DNA from: Lewinellaceae bacterium | Lineage (GTDB): Bacteria; Bacteroidota; Bacteroidia; Chitinophagales; Saprospiraceae | Direction: 5' to 3' | DNA length: 64,000 nt | Assembly: GCA_020636255.1 (NCBI GenBank) | Contig: JACJYE010000014.1 | Span: forward strand, 124,001 to 188,000 | Part shown: positions 9,180 through 17,010 of the stretch, in pieces | Position numbering within the stretch: the first letter of the stretch is position 1 | Layout: each line of letters starts with the position of its first letter | The notes under the pieces: model-generated | What the model was told of the DNA's origin: nothing | The model's database searches: none | The model's input: only the letters and a program-made list of their open reading frames with translations | Made by a program: the position numbers and the translations under genes

Positions 9180-9897
9180 TATAGTTTAGGATTTGATCTA
9201 GCCCCTGTAGGACTAAATTGTGATTCACAAATATCTCGCTTTTCATATTTTTTGCAAAAAAATCCGCGTCTCCGCCGGTGAAAAGCACTTTTAATGATCC
9301 AAAAACAGCGCGAAAGTGGCGAATAAAGCCTTCCGCTTCCAGCACAACCCCTGCCTGCGCGCCATAACGAAGCGCCGTTTCCGTGCTCCTGCCCACCCAG
9401 CCCTCCTCCATGGGGCCGGGGGCCACCAGAGGCAGGCGTGCGGTGAAGGTGTGCATCGCCCGCAGCCGCATCGCCAGGCCCGGCGCGATGTTACCGCCCA
9501 GGTAGGAGCCATCGGCGCGCAACACGTCATAGGTGATGCAGGTGCCGGCATCTACCACCAGGCAGTTTTCCCCGGGAAAGAGGCCGTACGCACCGGCAAC
9601 AGCTGCCAGGCGGTCCTTCCCCAGCGTTTCGGGTGTTTCGTAGAGGTTGTGGATGGGCAAAGGCGTGTGAGCGTCCAGTTCAAGATAGAAGAACCGCTGC
9701 TTCAGGGTACTGCGCACCGCCTCTTCTACACGCCCCGCCACATTAGATAAGATGACATTCCGGGCCTTTTGGTTGGTTGCCAGTTCCAATAAATATTCAG
9801 GGTCCGCCGCTTTGCGGGTTTCCTGGTACAAGAGGGCGCCGTCTTTAAAAACGCCGAACTTGGCCCGGGTGTTGCCGATATCTATTGCGAGGTTCAC
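9160..9897 (-). CDS. coaX: Type III pantothenate kinase
   Basis: Phosphorylates pantothenate in the first step of CoA synthesis. The start is taken as GTG at 9897 (MNLAIDIGNTRAKFG), 2 bp after the purH TAG stop; an upstream extension would run inside purH. This gives 245 residues, normal for CoaX. Motifs seen: IDIGNTR phosphate-1 loop at 5-11, GKDRL near 95-100, the DAGTCITYDV acidic/phosphate-2 motif, and the GGNIAPG stretch. Tight coupling to purH links nucleotide and cofactor synthesis in one transcript. The 3' end overlaps the outer-membrane protein gene. Confidence 0.95.
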   Translation of the reverse strand: MNLAIDIGNTRAKFGVFKDGALLYQETRKAADPEYLLELATNQKARNVILSNVAGRVEEAVRSTLKQRFFYLELDAHTPLPIHNLYETPETLGKDRLAAVAGAYGLFPGENCLVVDAGTCITYDVLRADGSYLGGNIAPGLAMRLRAMHTFTARLPLVAPGPMEEGWVGRSTETALRYGAQAGVVLEAEGFIRHFRAVFGSLKVLFTGGDADFFAKNMKSEIFVNHNLVLQGLDQILNYNVKRLE

Positions 9898-9899
9898 GC

Positions 9900-11426
9900 C
9901 TAGTGCTTGAAATGCCTTACACCGGTCATCACCATAGCCATATTGTGCTCGTTGCAAAAATCGATGCTGTCCTGGTCTTTGATGGAGCCACCGGGCTGAA
10001 CGACGGCCGTAACGCCGGCCTCAAAGGCGATCTCCACGCTATCGGCAAAGGGGAAAAAAGCATCGGAGGCCATGACGGCGCCCTGCAGATTAAAGCCGAA
10101 GGCCTTGGCCTTGAGGATAGCCTGCTTCAGCGCATCTACCCGCGAAGTCTGCCCACACCCCATTCCGATGAGCTGCTTATCCTTAGCCAGCACGATGGTA
10201 TTAGATTTCAGATGCTTGGCGCAAATGTTGGCGAAAAGCAGGTCCTCTACTTCCGCCGCCGTCGGCGCCTTTTGCGTCACCACCTGAAGGTTTTCCGCCG
10301 TTTCCGCTTTCAGGTCCGTCTCCTGTTCGAGCACGCCGTTCAGCAGGCTCTTAAAGCTGCGCCGGTTGACGTGCCAGTCCTTGATGCGCAACAGGATGCG
10401 TTTCTTTTTCTGTGCCAAAAACGCCAGCGCATCACTGTCGAAAGCCGGAGCGATCAGCACCTCGTAGAATATTTTGTCGATCTCTTCCGCTGTGGCCAGA
10501 TCAATGGCCGTATTCGCGATGAGGATGCCCCCAAAGGCCGAAATATTGTCGGCAGCCAGGGCATCCTTCCAGGCTTCCAGGATGGTGGGCCGGCTTGCCA
10601 CTCCACAGGAGTTGGTATGTTTCAGGATGGCAAAGGTAGGCCCCGCATCCCTGAACTCGCGCATCAGGTTGACGGCCGAGTCGATGTCAGCCAGGTTATT
10701 GTACGATAACTCCTTCCCTCCGATCTTTTCGAACATGTCGTCCAGCCTGCCGTAAAAGACGCCTGGTTGGTGCGGGTTCTCGCCGTAGCGCAGAGGCTCG
10801 GCATCCAGAATGCTATGCTTGAACGCCTCCCCTTCGTGGCCCCGGTTGAAATAATGAAAAATAGCCGTGTCGTAGTGGGAAGAAACCAGGAACGCGCGCC
10901 GGGCCAGTTCCCGGCGGCCCGCCAGATCAGTATGGCCGTCCTTTTCCTGTAGCATTTGCAGCAACATGCCATATTCCGCTTTGGACGGAACGACCACCAC
11001 GTCGTTGAAATTCTTGGCCGCCGCCCTGATCAACGAGATACCGCCGATATCGATCTTTTCAATAATGGCCGGTTCGTCAGAGGTAGTGGCCACCGTCTCT
11101 TCGAAAGGGTAAAGGTCCACGATCACCAGGTCGATCTCGGGGATGCCGTATTGGACAAGCTGCGCAAGGTGCCCCTCTTCCCGGCGGGCCAGAATGCCGC
11201 CGAAGACCTTGGGGTGCAGGGTCTTTACCCGCCCGTCCAGAATGGAAGGATAGGACGTCAGGTGCTCTACCGCCTCCACTTCTGCCCCCAGGCCTTCCAG
11301 GAAGCTCTGCGTACCGCCGGTGGAATACAGCCGGACACCCAGGCGCTGCAGCTCGCGCACAATAGGCTCCAGGCCATCTTTATGGTATACGGAAATCAGC
11401 GCGGATTGAATCTTTTTGCTGGACAT
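9900..11426 (-). CDS. purH: Bifunctional AICAR formyltransferase / IMP cyclohydrolase
   Basis: Last two steps of de novo IMP synthesis. 508 residues. The N-terminal IMP cyclohydrolase domain has an MGS-like fold (ISVYHKDG, STGGTQ, DGRVKTLHPK, DLYPFEETV). The C-terminal formyltransferase domain carries LRYGENPHQ at 212-220, the catalytic Lys-His pair at 269-270 (LKHTNSCGVA) and NISAFGG near 294-300. The ATG at 11426 follows a good Bacteroidota promoter by 25 bp. It is the first gene of the purH-coaX-barrel-TPR run. Confidence 0.97.
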   Translation of the reverse strand: MSSKKIQSALISVYHKDGLEPIVRELQRLGVRLYSTGGTQSFLEGLGAEVEAVEHLTSYPSILDGRVKTLHPKVFGGILARREEGHLAQLVQYGIPEIDLVIVDLYPFEETVATTSDEPAIIEKIDIGGISLIRAAAKNFNDVVVVPSKAEYGMLLQMLQEKDGHTDLAGRRELARRAFLVSSHYDTAIFHYFNRGHEGEAFKHSILDAEPLRYGENPHQPGVFYGRLDDMFEKIGGKELSYNNLADIDSAVNLMREFRDAGPTFAILKHTNSCGVASRPTILEAWKDALAADNISAFGGILIANTAIDLATAEEIDKIFYEVLIAPAFDSDALAFLAQKKKRILLRIKDWHVNRRSFKSLLNGVLEQETDLKAETAENLQVVTQKAPTAAEVEDLLFANICAKHLKSNTIVLAKDKQLIGMGCGQTSRVDALKQAILKAKAFGFNLQGAVMASDAFFPFADSVEIAFEAGVTAVVQPGGSIKDQDSIDFCNEHNMAMVMTGVRHFKH

Positions 11427-11451
11427 GATCTCTTGTTTTGTTTGAGCGCCG

Positions 11452-11483
11452 CAAAGGTACGGATTCGGGCCAGAATAGACAAA
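11452..11483 (-). promoter_or_regulatory. purH promoter
   Basis: Minus strand: TTTG (11483-11480), a 20-bp spacer, then TACCTTTG (11459-11452). Both boxes fit the Bacteroidota sigma consensus, and the start codon is 25 bp further on. Confidence 0.75.
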
Positions 11484-11595
11484 GAAGCTAAGCTCGTTCC
11501 TGGTACAAACCGCTCAATAGGCATAACCTTGCGAATCCTCCTTCTCCAACACTATTCCTGAAGCCTGATTTTAGGCCTATCCGCGTATGCTAAAA

Positions 11596-11630
11596 TAGTG
11601 TTCAGAAAACATGTTCTCCATTGGAAATTT
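11596..11630. repeat. Dispersed TCTCC/GGA intergenic motif, copy 1
   Basis: TAGTGTTCAG, a short A-rich run, then GTTCTCCATTGGAAAT. Related copies occur near 30.1, 55.9, 61.5 and, in part, 58.35 kb, all outside genes. Confidence 0.5.
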
Positions 11631-11739
11631 TGCGACATAGCTTACCTCCCAGCTTTTCCTAAAGCTCAAAGGACATGCGGATTGGAATGCGGGAACGGAA
11701 GCACGCCTCTTCAAAAACCTGACAAATAATTTTTTTTGG

Positions 11740-11771
11740 TTGGCATCCGGGCACTCAGGAGCCTACTTTTG
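11740..11771 (+). promoter_or_regulatory. Promoter of the candidate small RNA/leader
   Basis: TTGG at 11740-11743, a 20-bp spacer, then an exact TACTTTTG -7 box at 11764-11771. Transcription would begin near 11777, about 190 bp before the next ORF. Confidence 0.5.
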
Positions 11772-11776
11772 AGAAA

Positions 11777-11926
11777 AGAAGGTAAATCATGACGAACTAA
11801 GCCCTATTGAGAGCCCCAATTTACCAAATGCTTTTGGCTATGAAAGCACAAAGCGCTCTCGTAACAGGGTTCTGCAGGCTCACCTCCGCACTTCCTACGG
11901 ACAAAATGGGTGAGCCCGCTTTTTTT
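11777..11926 (+). ncRNA. Candidate small RNA or 5' leader with intrinsic terminator
   Basis: This lies in the 540-bp gap between divergent purH and the first vWA gene. A promoter at 11740-11771 and a hairpin plus T7 run at 11874-11926 define a unit of about 150 nt. Inside, CCCT (11802-11805) pairs with AGGG (11866-11869) and GAGAGC (11809-11814) with GCTCTC (11855-11860), leaving an internal bubble and a large loop. GGTAAAT (11781-11787) can pair with ATTTACC (11819-11825) or, roughly, with TTTACCTT after the terminator, which would compete. The only reading frame is ATG plus two codons and TAA. It could be a 6S-like RNA, an unrelated small RNA, or an attenuated leader of the vWA genes. Structures were folded by eye. 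Confidence 0.4.
11874..11926 (+). terminator. Intrinsic terminator upstream of the vWA gene
   Basis: Twelve-base arms (11874-11885 and 11908-11919) pair at 10 Watson-Crick positions plus one wobble and are followed by seven T. No plus-strand coding gene lies upstream, so it must end a non-coding or leader transcript. Confidence 0.7.
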
Positions 11927-11963
11927 ACCTTGATCTTCTCCAACCTAACATTAGGATAAAACT

Positions 11964-14006
11964 ATGAAAACCACCATTCTGTTGCTGGCCGCATGTTTAT
12001 GCGGCTCAGCGACGCTTTCCCAGACATCCTTGCAAGGCAAGGTCACAGGCCAGGAATCGGGCGAGCCCATCATCTTTGCCAACCTGGCCATCTATCAGAA
12101 TGGCGTGCTTGTTGCTGGCACAACGTCCGATTTTGACGGCAACTACAGCTTCTCCGCGATCGATCCGGGCGCCTATGATGTGGAGGCCACTTACGTTGGT
12201 TATGCCAAAAAGAGGATATCCGGCTTCAAAGTGCTGGCAGGCAAAGCCAACAAACTGGATATCCAGCTTTCTTCCGAAGGCATCACGCTTGACCAGGTGG
12301 TCGTAACTGAATACAAAGTGCCTCTGATCGAGCAGGACAATACGACTTCAGGGGCCGTCATCACCATGAACAGAGGCGGCGATGGCGGGCATTACCGGAG
12401 CCGCCCGCCGCGCAGGAGCAAAAACAAAGATAAGGGCCTTTCTTCTCAGGATATCCGCAACCTGCCCACCCGCGACGTCAATGGCATAGCGGCGAATTCC
12501 GCCGGCCTATCCGCCGGGCAACCCAACGTCCGCGGCTCGCGTAACCAGGCTACCGATTATTACATCGATGGCGTACGCGTTCGTGGGGGCCGGATACTGG
12601 AACAGGAAAGCGGGCATGGCATGGAAACCAGCGGCGAAGGATATGCCGCCATTGTAGAGAACGCTTTCACCGCAGCCGGGCAGGAGCCTTTTTCCACCTT
12701 CTCCATCGACGTCGACCATGCGGCCTACAGCAATATGCGCCGTTTTCTCAACAATGGCCAGCTACCGCCACCCGATGCGGTACGCACGGAAGAACTGGTC
12801 AACTATTTCCAGTACGACTACCCCCAGCCTGGCAGTGAACACCCCTTTGCGGTGTATACCGAATTGGGAGCATGCCCCTGGCAGCCCGGGCACTGGCTGC
12901 TGCACATAGGATTGCAGGGCAAAAATGTCAGCATGGCGGCAGCGCCGCCTTCCAACCTCGTGTTCCTCATCGATGTCTCCGGCTCGATGGGTGCAGCTGA
13001 AAAACTCCCCCTGCTCCAACAGGCTTTTGCCGTGCTGGCAGATCAACTCAGGCCCCAGGACCAGATCTCTATCGTCACCTATGCCGGCAATTTTGCCATA
13101 CCGCTGGAAGCCGCAACCGGCAGTGAGAAGGAAAAGATACTTTCCGTCATCAACGGCCTGCACGCAGGGGGCGGCACGGCAGGAGGCACAGCGTTGCAAC
13201 GCGCCTACGAGCTGGCAGCCAGCCACTTCCTGCCGGAGGGCAACAACCGCGTCATCCTCGCTACCGACGGCGATTTTAATATCGGGATCAGCAGCCCGGA
13301 AGAACTGGAAAAGTTCATCGTGGAAAAACGCCAGACGGGTATCTACCTCAGCGCGCTGGGGTTTGGTATGGGCAACATACAGGATGGGAAGCTGGAGTTG
13401 CTGGCCGACAAAGGGAACGGCAACTATGCCTATATCGACAATCTGGAAGAAGCAGAAAAGCTGTTCATCACGGAAGGCAGCGGCACCTTGTTCACCATCG
13501 CCGAAGATGTCAAACTGCAGGTGGAATTCGATTCCTCCGTCGTGTCGGCCTACCGCCTGATCGGCTATGAGAACCGCCTGCTTGCCCGCGAAGACTTCGA
13601 GAACGACGCAAAAGATGCCGGCGAACTGGGGGCCGGCCATACCGTAACGGCCCTCTACGAGCTGGAGCCCCGGGTAACGGCGGCAAGCGGCGCTGGCAAA
13701 ACACCCGCAACCGTTCACCTGCGTTACAAACGGCCACGGGAAGCACAGAGCTATTATCTCCGGCACGAAACAGCCCCTGCTGTGCAGCCTGTTGAGCAGG
13801 CTAGCGAGAACTTCCGGTTTTCCGCCGCAGTCGCTGCCTTCGCCCTGTTGCTGCGCGATTCCCAATACAAAGGGCAGGCTTCCTTTGAGGCCGTTGCCCA
13901 ACTGGCGGAAAACGCCCGGCAGGCCGATCTCGAAGGCCACCGTGATGAATTTGTGGAGTTGGTGAAAAAAGCTGAGAAACTCAGCCATCTGGCTGCTAAA
14001 AGATAA
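11964..14006 (+). CDS. YfbK-type von Willebrand A protein with carboxypeptidase-regulatory and plug-like N-terminus
   Basis: 680 residues with a signal peptide (MKTTILLLAACLCGSATLSQ). Domains in order: a CarboxypepD_reg-like beta sandwich at about 24-113 (GKVTGQESGEPIIFANL...DFDGNYSF); a TonB-receptor plug-like stretch at about 115-215 (VVVTEY...LSSQDIRNLPTRDV...YYIDGVRVRGG) without any barrel; the YfbK N-terminal region (FSTFSIDVDHAAYSNMRRF); and a vWA domain from about 330 with an intact MIDAS DVSGSMG. A DUF3520-like C-terminus follows. This architecture is known in Bacteroidota, sometimes labelled Ca-activated chloride channel homologue, but its function is unproven. The ATG is preceded by a weak -7 box (TACCTTGA, 11926-11933). 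It is followed 4 bp later by another vWA gene and probably shares its transcript. Confidence 0.9.
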   Translation: MKTTILLLAACLCGSATLSQTSLQGKVTGQESGEPIIFANLAIYQNGVLVAGTTSDFDGNYSFSAIDPGAYDVEATYVGYAKKRISGFKVLAGKANKLDIQLSSEGITLDQVVVTEYKVPLIEQDNTTSGAVITMNRGGDGGHYRSRPPRRSKNKDKGLSSQDIRNLPTRDVNGIAANSAGLSAGQPNVRGSRNQATDYYIDGVRVRGGRILEQESGHGMETSGEGYAAIVENAFTAAGQEPFSTFSIDVDHAAYSNMRRFLNNGQLPPPDAVRTEELVNYFQYDYPQPGSEHPFAVYTELGACPWQPGHWLLHIGLQGKNVSMAAAPPSNLVFLIDVSGSMGAAEKLPLLQQAFAVLADQLRPQDQISIVTYAGNFAIPLEAATGSEKEKILSVINGLHAGGGTAGGTALQRAYELAASHFLPEGNNRVILATDGDFNIGISSPEELEKFIVEKRQTGIYLSALGFGMGNIQDGKLELLADKGNGNYAYIDNLEEAEKLFITEGSGTLFTIAEDVKLQVEFDSSVVSAYRLIGYENRLLAREDFENDAKDAGELGAGHTVTALYELEPRVTAASGAGKTPATVHLRYKRPREAQSYYLRHETAPAVQPVEQASENFRFSAAVAAFALLLRDSQYKGQASFEAVAQLAENARQADLEGHRDEFVELVKKAEKLSHLAAKR

Positions 14007-14010
14007 GGCT

Positions 14011-15336
14011 ATGAAAAAGGTATGTTTCACGATCGCGGTATTGCTCCTCCTGCAATTGCCCGCAACACCCCAAAGCACTGCTTCTGATAATGTAGCCGGT
14101 ACTACGTCATTGGATATCCCATACGAGCAGGGGCCCATTCAAAAGGAAAATATTGGGAACCGGCGCCTTCCCATGCAACAGGCCTTTTATGTTCAGGTAA
14201 ATAGCACGGACGGGCAAGCCGTGCGCAATTGTCCGGTGCAACTGCTCGGAGAATCGGGAAAAACCCTTTGGCAGACACAAACCAATGTGCGGGGCCAGGC
14301 GTCACTGTGGTGCAGTGCCGAAGAAAGGGCACAAAGCATACAGCTCACCCACCAGGGGAAAACTTACTCCTCCGAAAAACTGGCCGGCGCCGAAGAAGGG
14401 GTGAACGGTTTTTCTGTTACCTCCTCCTGCCAACCCTCCAATGGCCTTGGCCTGCTGGTTCTGGCCGATGCTACGCACTCCATGCAGGATGAGTTCGACG
14501 GGATAATGAAAGCGCTGACGGCCGTGCAGCACACGAGGCAGGCACAGCCTGGTTTCCAGATGCAGTGCCTGTTGTTCCGCGATTACGGGGAGCGCTACCT
14601 CACGCAGCCCGTATCGATGGAACAGCTATCCGGCGATCAAAGCTTTCTCTTCCAGGCTGCCGGGGGAGGAGAAGAAGCGGAGCCCCTCGACACCGCACTG
14701 ATGGCAGCGATCCGTCATTTCGACTGGCAGCCCGGCTCGGATGCCCGCCTGCTGCTGGTTCTTACAGACGCCACTCCCAAAGCGGGCAGGGGCGCTGCCG
14801 AACGCATGGAGCAAGCGCTCAGGCTGGCCGCAGCCAGTGGCATTACCATCATCCCGGTAGGATGTAGCGGACTCGGCGAAGAAGGCGCTGAGCTTCTGCA
14901 GCACATGGCACTGGCCACCGGCGGGGCATTTGAACAGCTTGCCGGCAATACGTCAGGCAAAGGGCTGCGCATAGGGGCTACGCCACTCGCCGAATGGCTG
15001 AACGGCCTCATCACCGCATATACGGTAGCTGAGCAATGCCCGGAAGGAACCGGCCAACTGGCTAGTAATACCGCCACACATTACAACCCTGCTTTGCGCT
15101 CCGGGGTATCCTGTTTCCCGAACCCCGCCACCGGCAAAACCTGCCTGCGCCTGGAATATCCGTTCGACAAGCTGGCCGTGCGCAACCTGCAGGGGCAACT
15201 CATTGACGAAAAGGCCGGCCTGGACAAAGGAGACCACATCCTTAACCTGGAAAGCTGGGCTCCGGGTTTATATCTGCTTGAACTACACCGTGCAGGAGAA
15301 GTAGCGGTAGAAAGGCTGGTAGTGGAACGGAGGTAA
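14011..15336 (+). CDS. Secreted vWA-domain protein with type IX sorting tail
   Basis: 441 residues with signal peptide (MKKVCFTIAVLLLLQLPATPQ). An Ig-like or regulatory stretch spans about 58-125. A vWA-like domain at about 145-345 has a MIDAS-like DATHS (Asp153, Thr155, Ser157) in place of DxSxS, with further acidic positions at LTDATPK. The last 80 residues (SCFPNPATGKTCLRLEY...GLYLLELHRAG) look like a type A type IX secretion sorting domain, so the protein is probably displayed or released. It starts 4 bp after the preceding vWA gene. Its partner or ligand is unknown. Confidence 0.82.
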   Translation: MKKVCFTIAVLLLLQLPATPQSTASDNVAGTTSLDIPYEQGPIQKENIGNRRLPMQQAFYVQVNSTDGQAVRNCPVQLLGESGKTLWQTQTNVRGQASLWCSAEERAQSIQLTHQGKTYSSEKLAGAEEGVNGFSVTSSCQPSNGLGLLVLADATHSMQDEFDGIMKALTAVQHTRQAQPGFQMQCLLFRDYGERYLTQPVSMEQLSGDQSFLFQAAGGGEEAEPLDTALMAAIRHFDWQPGSDARLLLVLTDATPKAGRGAAERMEQALRLAAASGITIIPVGCSGLGEEGAELLQHMALATGGAFEQLAGNTSGKGLRIGATPLAEWLNGLITAYTVAEQCPEGTGQLASNTATHYNPALRSGVSCFPNPATGKTCLRLEYPFDKLAVRNLQGQLIDEKAGLDKGDHILNLESWAPGLYLLELHRAGEVAVERLVVERR

Positions 15337-15359
15337 GTCATTGGGGATATACCCTGCTA

Positions 15360-16754
15360 TCACTGATCTTCGGGGATGACCGCCCACAGATCCTTCACGG
15401 CAGGGCCCCAGCAATGCACCCGGCGCAGCTCGGGAATCCTGGGCATACAACTTTCCACCAGGCTGGCGCCGAAGTATTCGTAACTACAGCGATAATTGTC
15501 GAGGTAAAGGATCTGCCCGCCGGTATTATCGGCCAGGCAACCGTATTCGGCGAAAGCATTGGTATTGTCGTAACTGGCGCCCAGGAAGGTGAGGATGTTG
15601 ATAGTAATATGCTGGCGGGCCAGCTCTTCCGCCCAGGCACAGATATCTTCGCCACCGGCGCGGCAAACATTGGCGCCGTCGCTGATCAGGAAGATGGCCT
15701 TTCGGGTAGTGTCGCTGCCTGCAAACAGTTCCGGGCAGGCCTGCAGGCGCTCCAGCAGGGGGGTGGTACCATCGGGCACTAAAAAGCGAAGCCGGTAACG
15801 CATATCGTAACGGCTCAGCGCCCCTACCCTATCCCATACTTTGGGAACCGTGCCGCAATCGCCGCCAATAGTGCCCAGGCCCAGCTCGGTATGGGCAGGC
15901 AGGCTGTCGAGTACGAACAAGGCCGTCTCCTGCATGACAGCAAAACGCGTCGTCCCCATACAGGGCACCGTTTCCATGACCATAGAGCCGGAAATGTCCA
16001 GCAGGAAAACCAACTCGTCGTATTCGGCAAACTGGAGGGCGCGCCCGCTGTTGCCGGGTAAGGCTTTGGCTTCCATAACCAGGCCCGAATCCCGCTTTTC
16101 ATACAACTCCTTGATATCCGTTATGCCCAGGGTGTCGCGCAAAAGATAGTAGTTGTGTAGTGCGGCAGAGTTACCCGCGTCGTAAGTCAGGGCGCGGTCG
16201 AAGTAATCGAGGGCGCGAAGCATATCGCGCTTGTGTACGTGGTAGTGCATGCCCAGGCTGTCCTGCGCATGCCGCCCGCCTCCCTGGTTGAGCAGTGTAG
16301 CATATCCCAATGCGTTGTTATAAATACTCAACAACCGGGGCTCTCCAACCTGCCGCTGTATTTGGATGCTCTCTTCCAGGGGCCTGATAGCATCCCCGAA
16401 ACGGCCTTCATAACAATGGATCATCCCGCGGTAAAAATGCAGGTACGCCTGCTTCTGGAGGTATTCCGGGTCGCGCTCCGACAGCTGGTTCGCAGCTTTT
16501 ACGAGCAGGGCCAGGCCTTCCGCCGCACGCCCCACCCGGCTCAGCCCCATAGCCAGGGAAAGCGCAAAGTTGTAGTTGCCCGGAATGATGTTATAGGCCT
16601 CCTCGAATTGCCGCGCCGCGCGCTGATACTGGCCTTCCGAATAAAGCAGCATGCCCTTGTAGTGGGCCTTAAAGGCAGCTTTCTGCCCCCCGAAAGGCCC
16701 GGTAAAGGACAGGGTGAATAACAATGCCAATGGGATGTATAATCGCTTCATCAT
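15360..16754 (-). CDS. Secreted TPR plus vWA-domain protein
   Basis: The open frame runs back to 17051 through tandem repeats, but the start is surely MMKRLYIPLALLFTLSF at 16754 (or ATG 16751), preceded by GAGGAG. This gives about 464 residues: signal peptide, TPR-like helices at about 28-230 (YSEGQYQRAARQFEEAYNIIPG and later pairs), then a vWA domain at about 255-455 with MIDAS DISGSM and ISDGANVC. Several Cys suggest disulfides and export. It converges on the two preceding vWA genes with only 23 bp between stops. Three vWA genes together suggest one surface process, which is an inference. Confidence 0.85.
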   Translation of the reverse strand: MMKRLYIPLALLFTLSFTGPFGGQKAAFKAHYKGMLLYSEGQYQRAARQFEEAYNIIPGNYNFALSLAMGLSRVGRAAEGLALLVKAANQLSERDPEYLQKQAYLHFYRGMIHCYEGRFGDAIRPLEESIQIQRQVGEPRLLSIYNNALGYATLLNQGGGRHAQDSLGMHYHVHKRDMLRALDYFDRALTYDAGNSAALHNYYLLRDTLGITDIKELYEKRDSGLVMEAKALPGNSGRALQFAEYDELVFLLDISGSMVMETVPCMGTTRFAVMQETALFVLDSLPAHTELGLGTIGGDCGTVPKVWDRVGALSRYDMRYRLRFLVPDGTTPLLERLQACPELFAGSDTTRKAIFLISDGANVCRAGGEDICAWAEELARQHITINILTFLGASYDNTNAFAEYGCLADNTGGQILYLDNYRCSYEYFGASLVESCMPRIPELRRVHCWGPAVKDLWAVIPEDQ

Positions 16755-16840
16755 TTTTTTCTCCTCAAACAGACCGCAAGATGCCCAGCCTGGCTGGAAA
16801 ATGCAAGGGCTATGGGTAAAGGTTGAGTGCTTTCTACAAT

Positions 16841-17010
16841 ATGCCGTCGTGGCGGAGCCGCTTGCTCGCCCAACGGGTGTAAACACTCCACCCACGGGCA
16901 CCGCCCGTGGATTATGCCGTCGTGGCGGAGCCGCTTGCTTGCCCAACGGGTGTAAACACTTCACCCACGGGCGCCGCCCGTGGATTATGCCGTCGTGGCG
17001 GAGCCGCCTG
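16841..17010. repeat. 73-bp tandem repeat array downstream of kmo
   Basis: Two complete units (16841-16913 and 16914-16986) and a partial third (16987 to about 17008), each opening ATGCCGTCGTGGCGGAGCCG and nearly identical. Each unit holds a small hairpin, CCACGGGC / GCCCGTGG. The unit is not a multiple of three, so it cannot code in one frame. It lies between the kmo stop (17011) and the start of the TPR-vWA gene. Confidence 0.9.

Noticed and set aside
12762..14138. A long frame antisense to the first vWA gene
   Set aside because: Runs across two real plus-strand genes and has no protein-like features.
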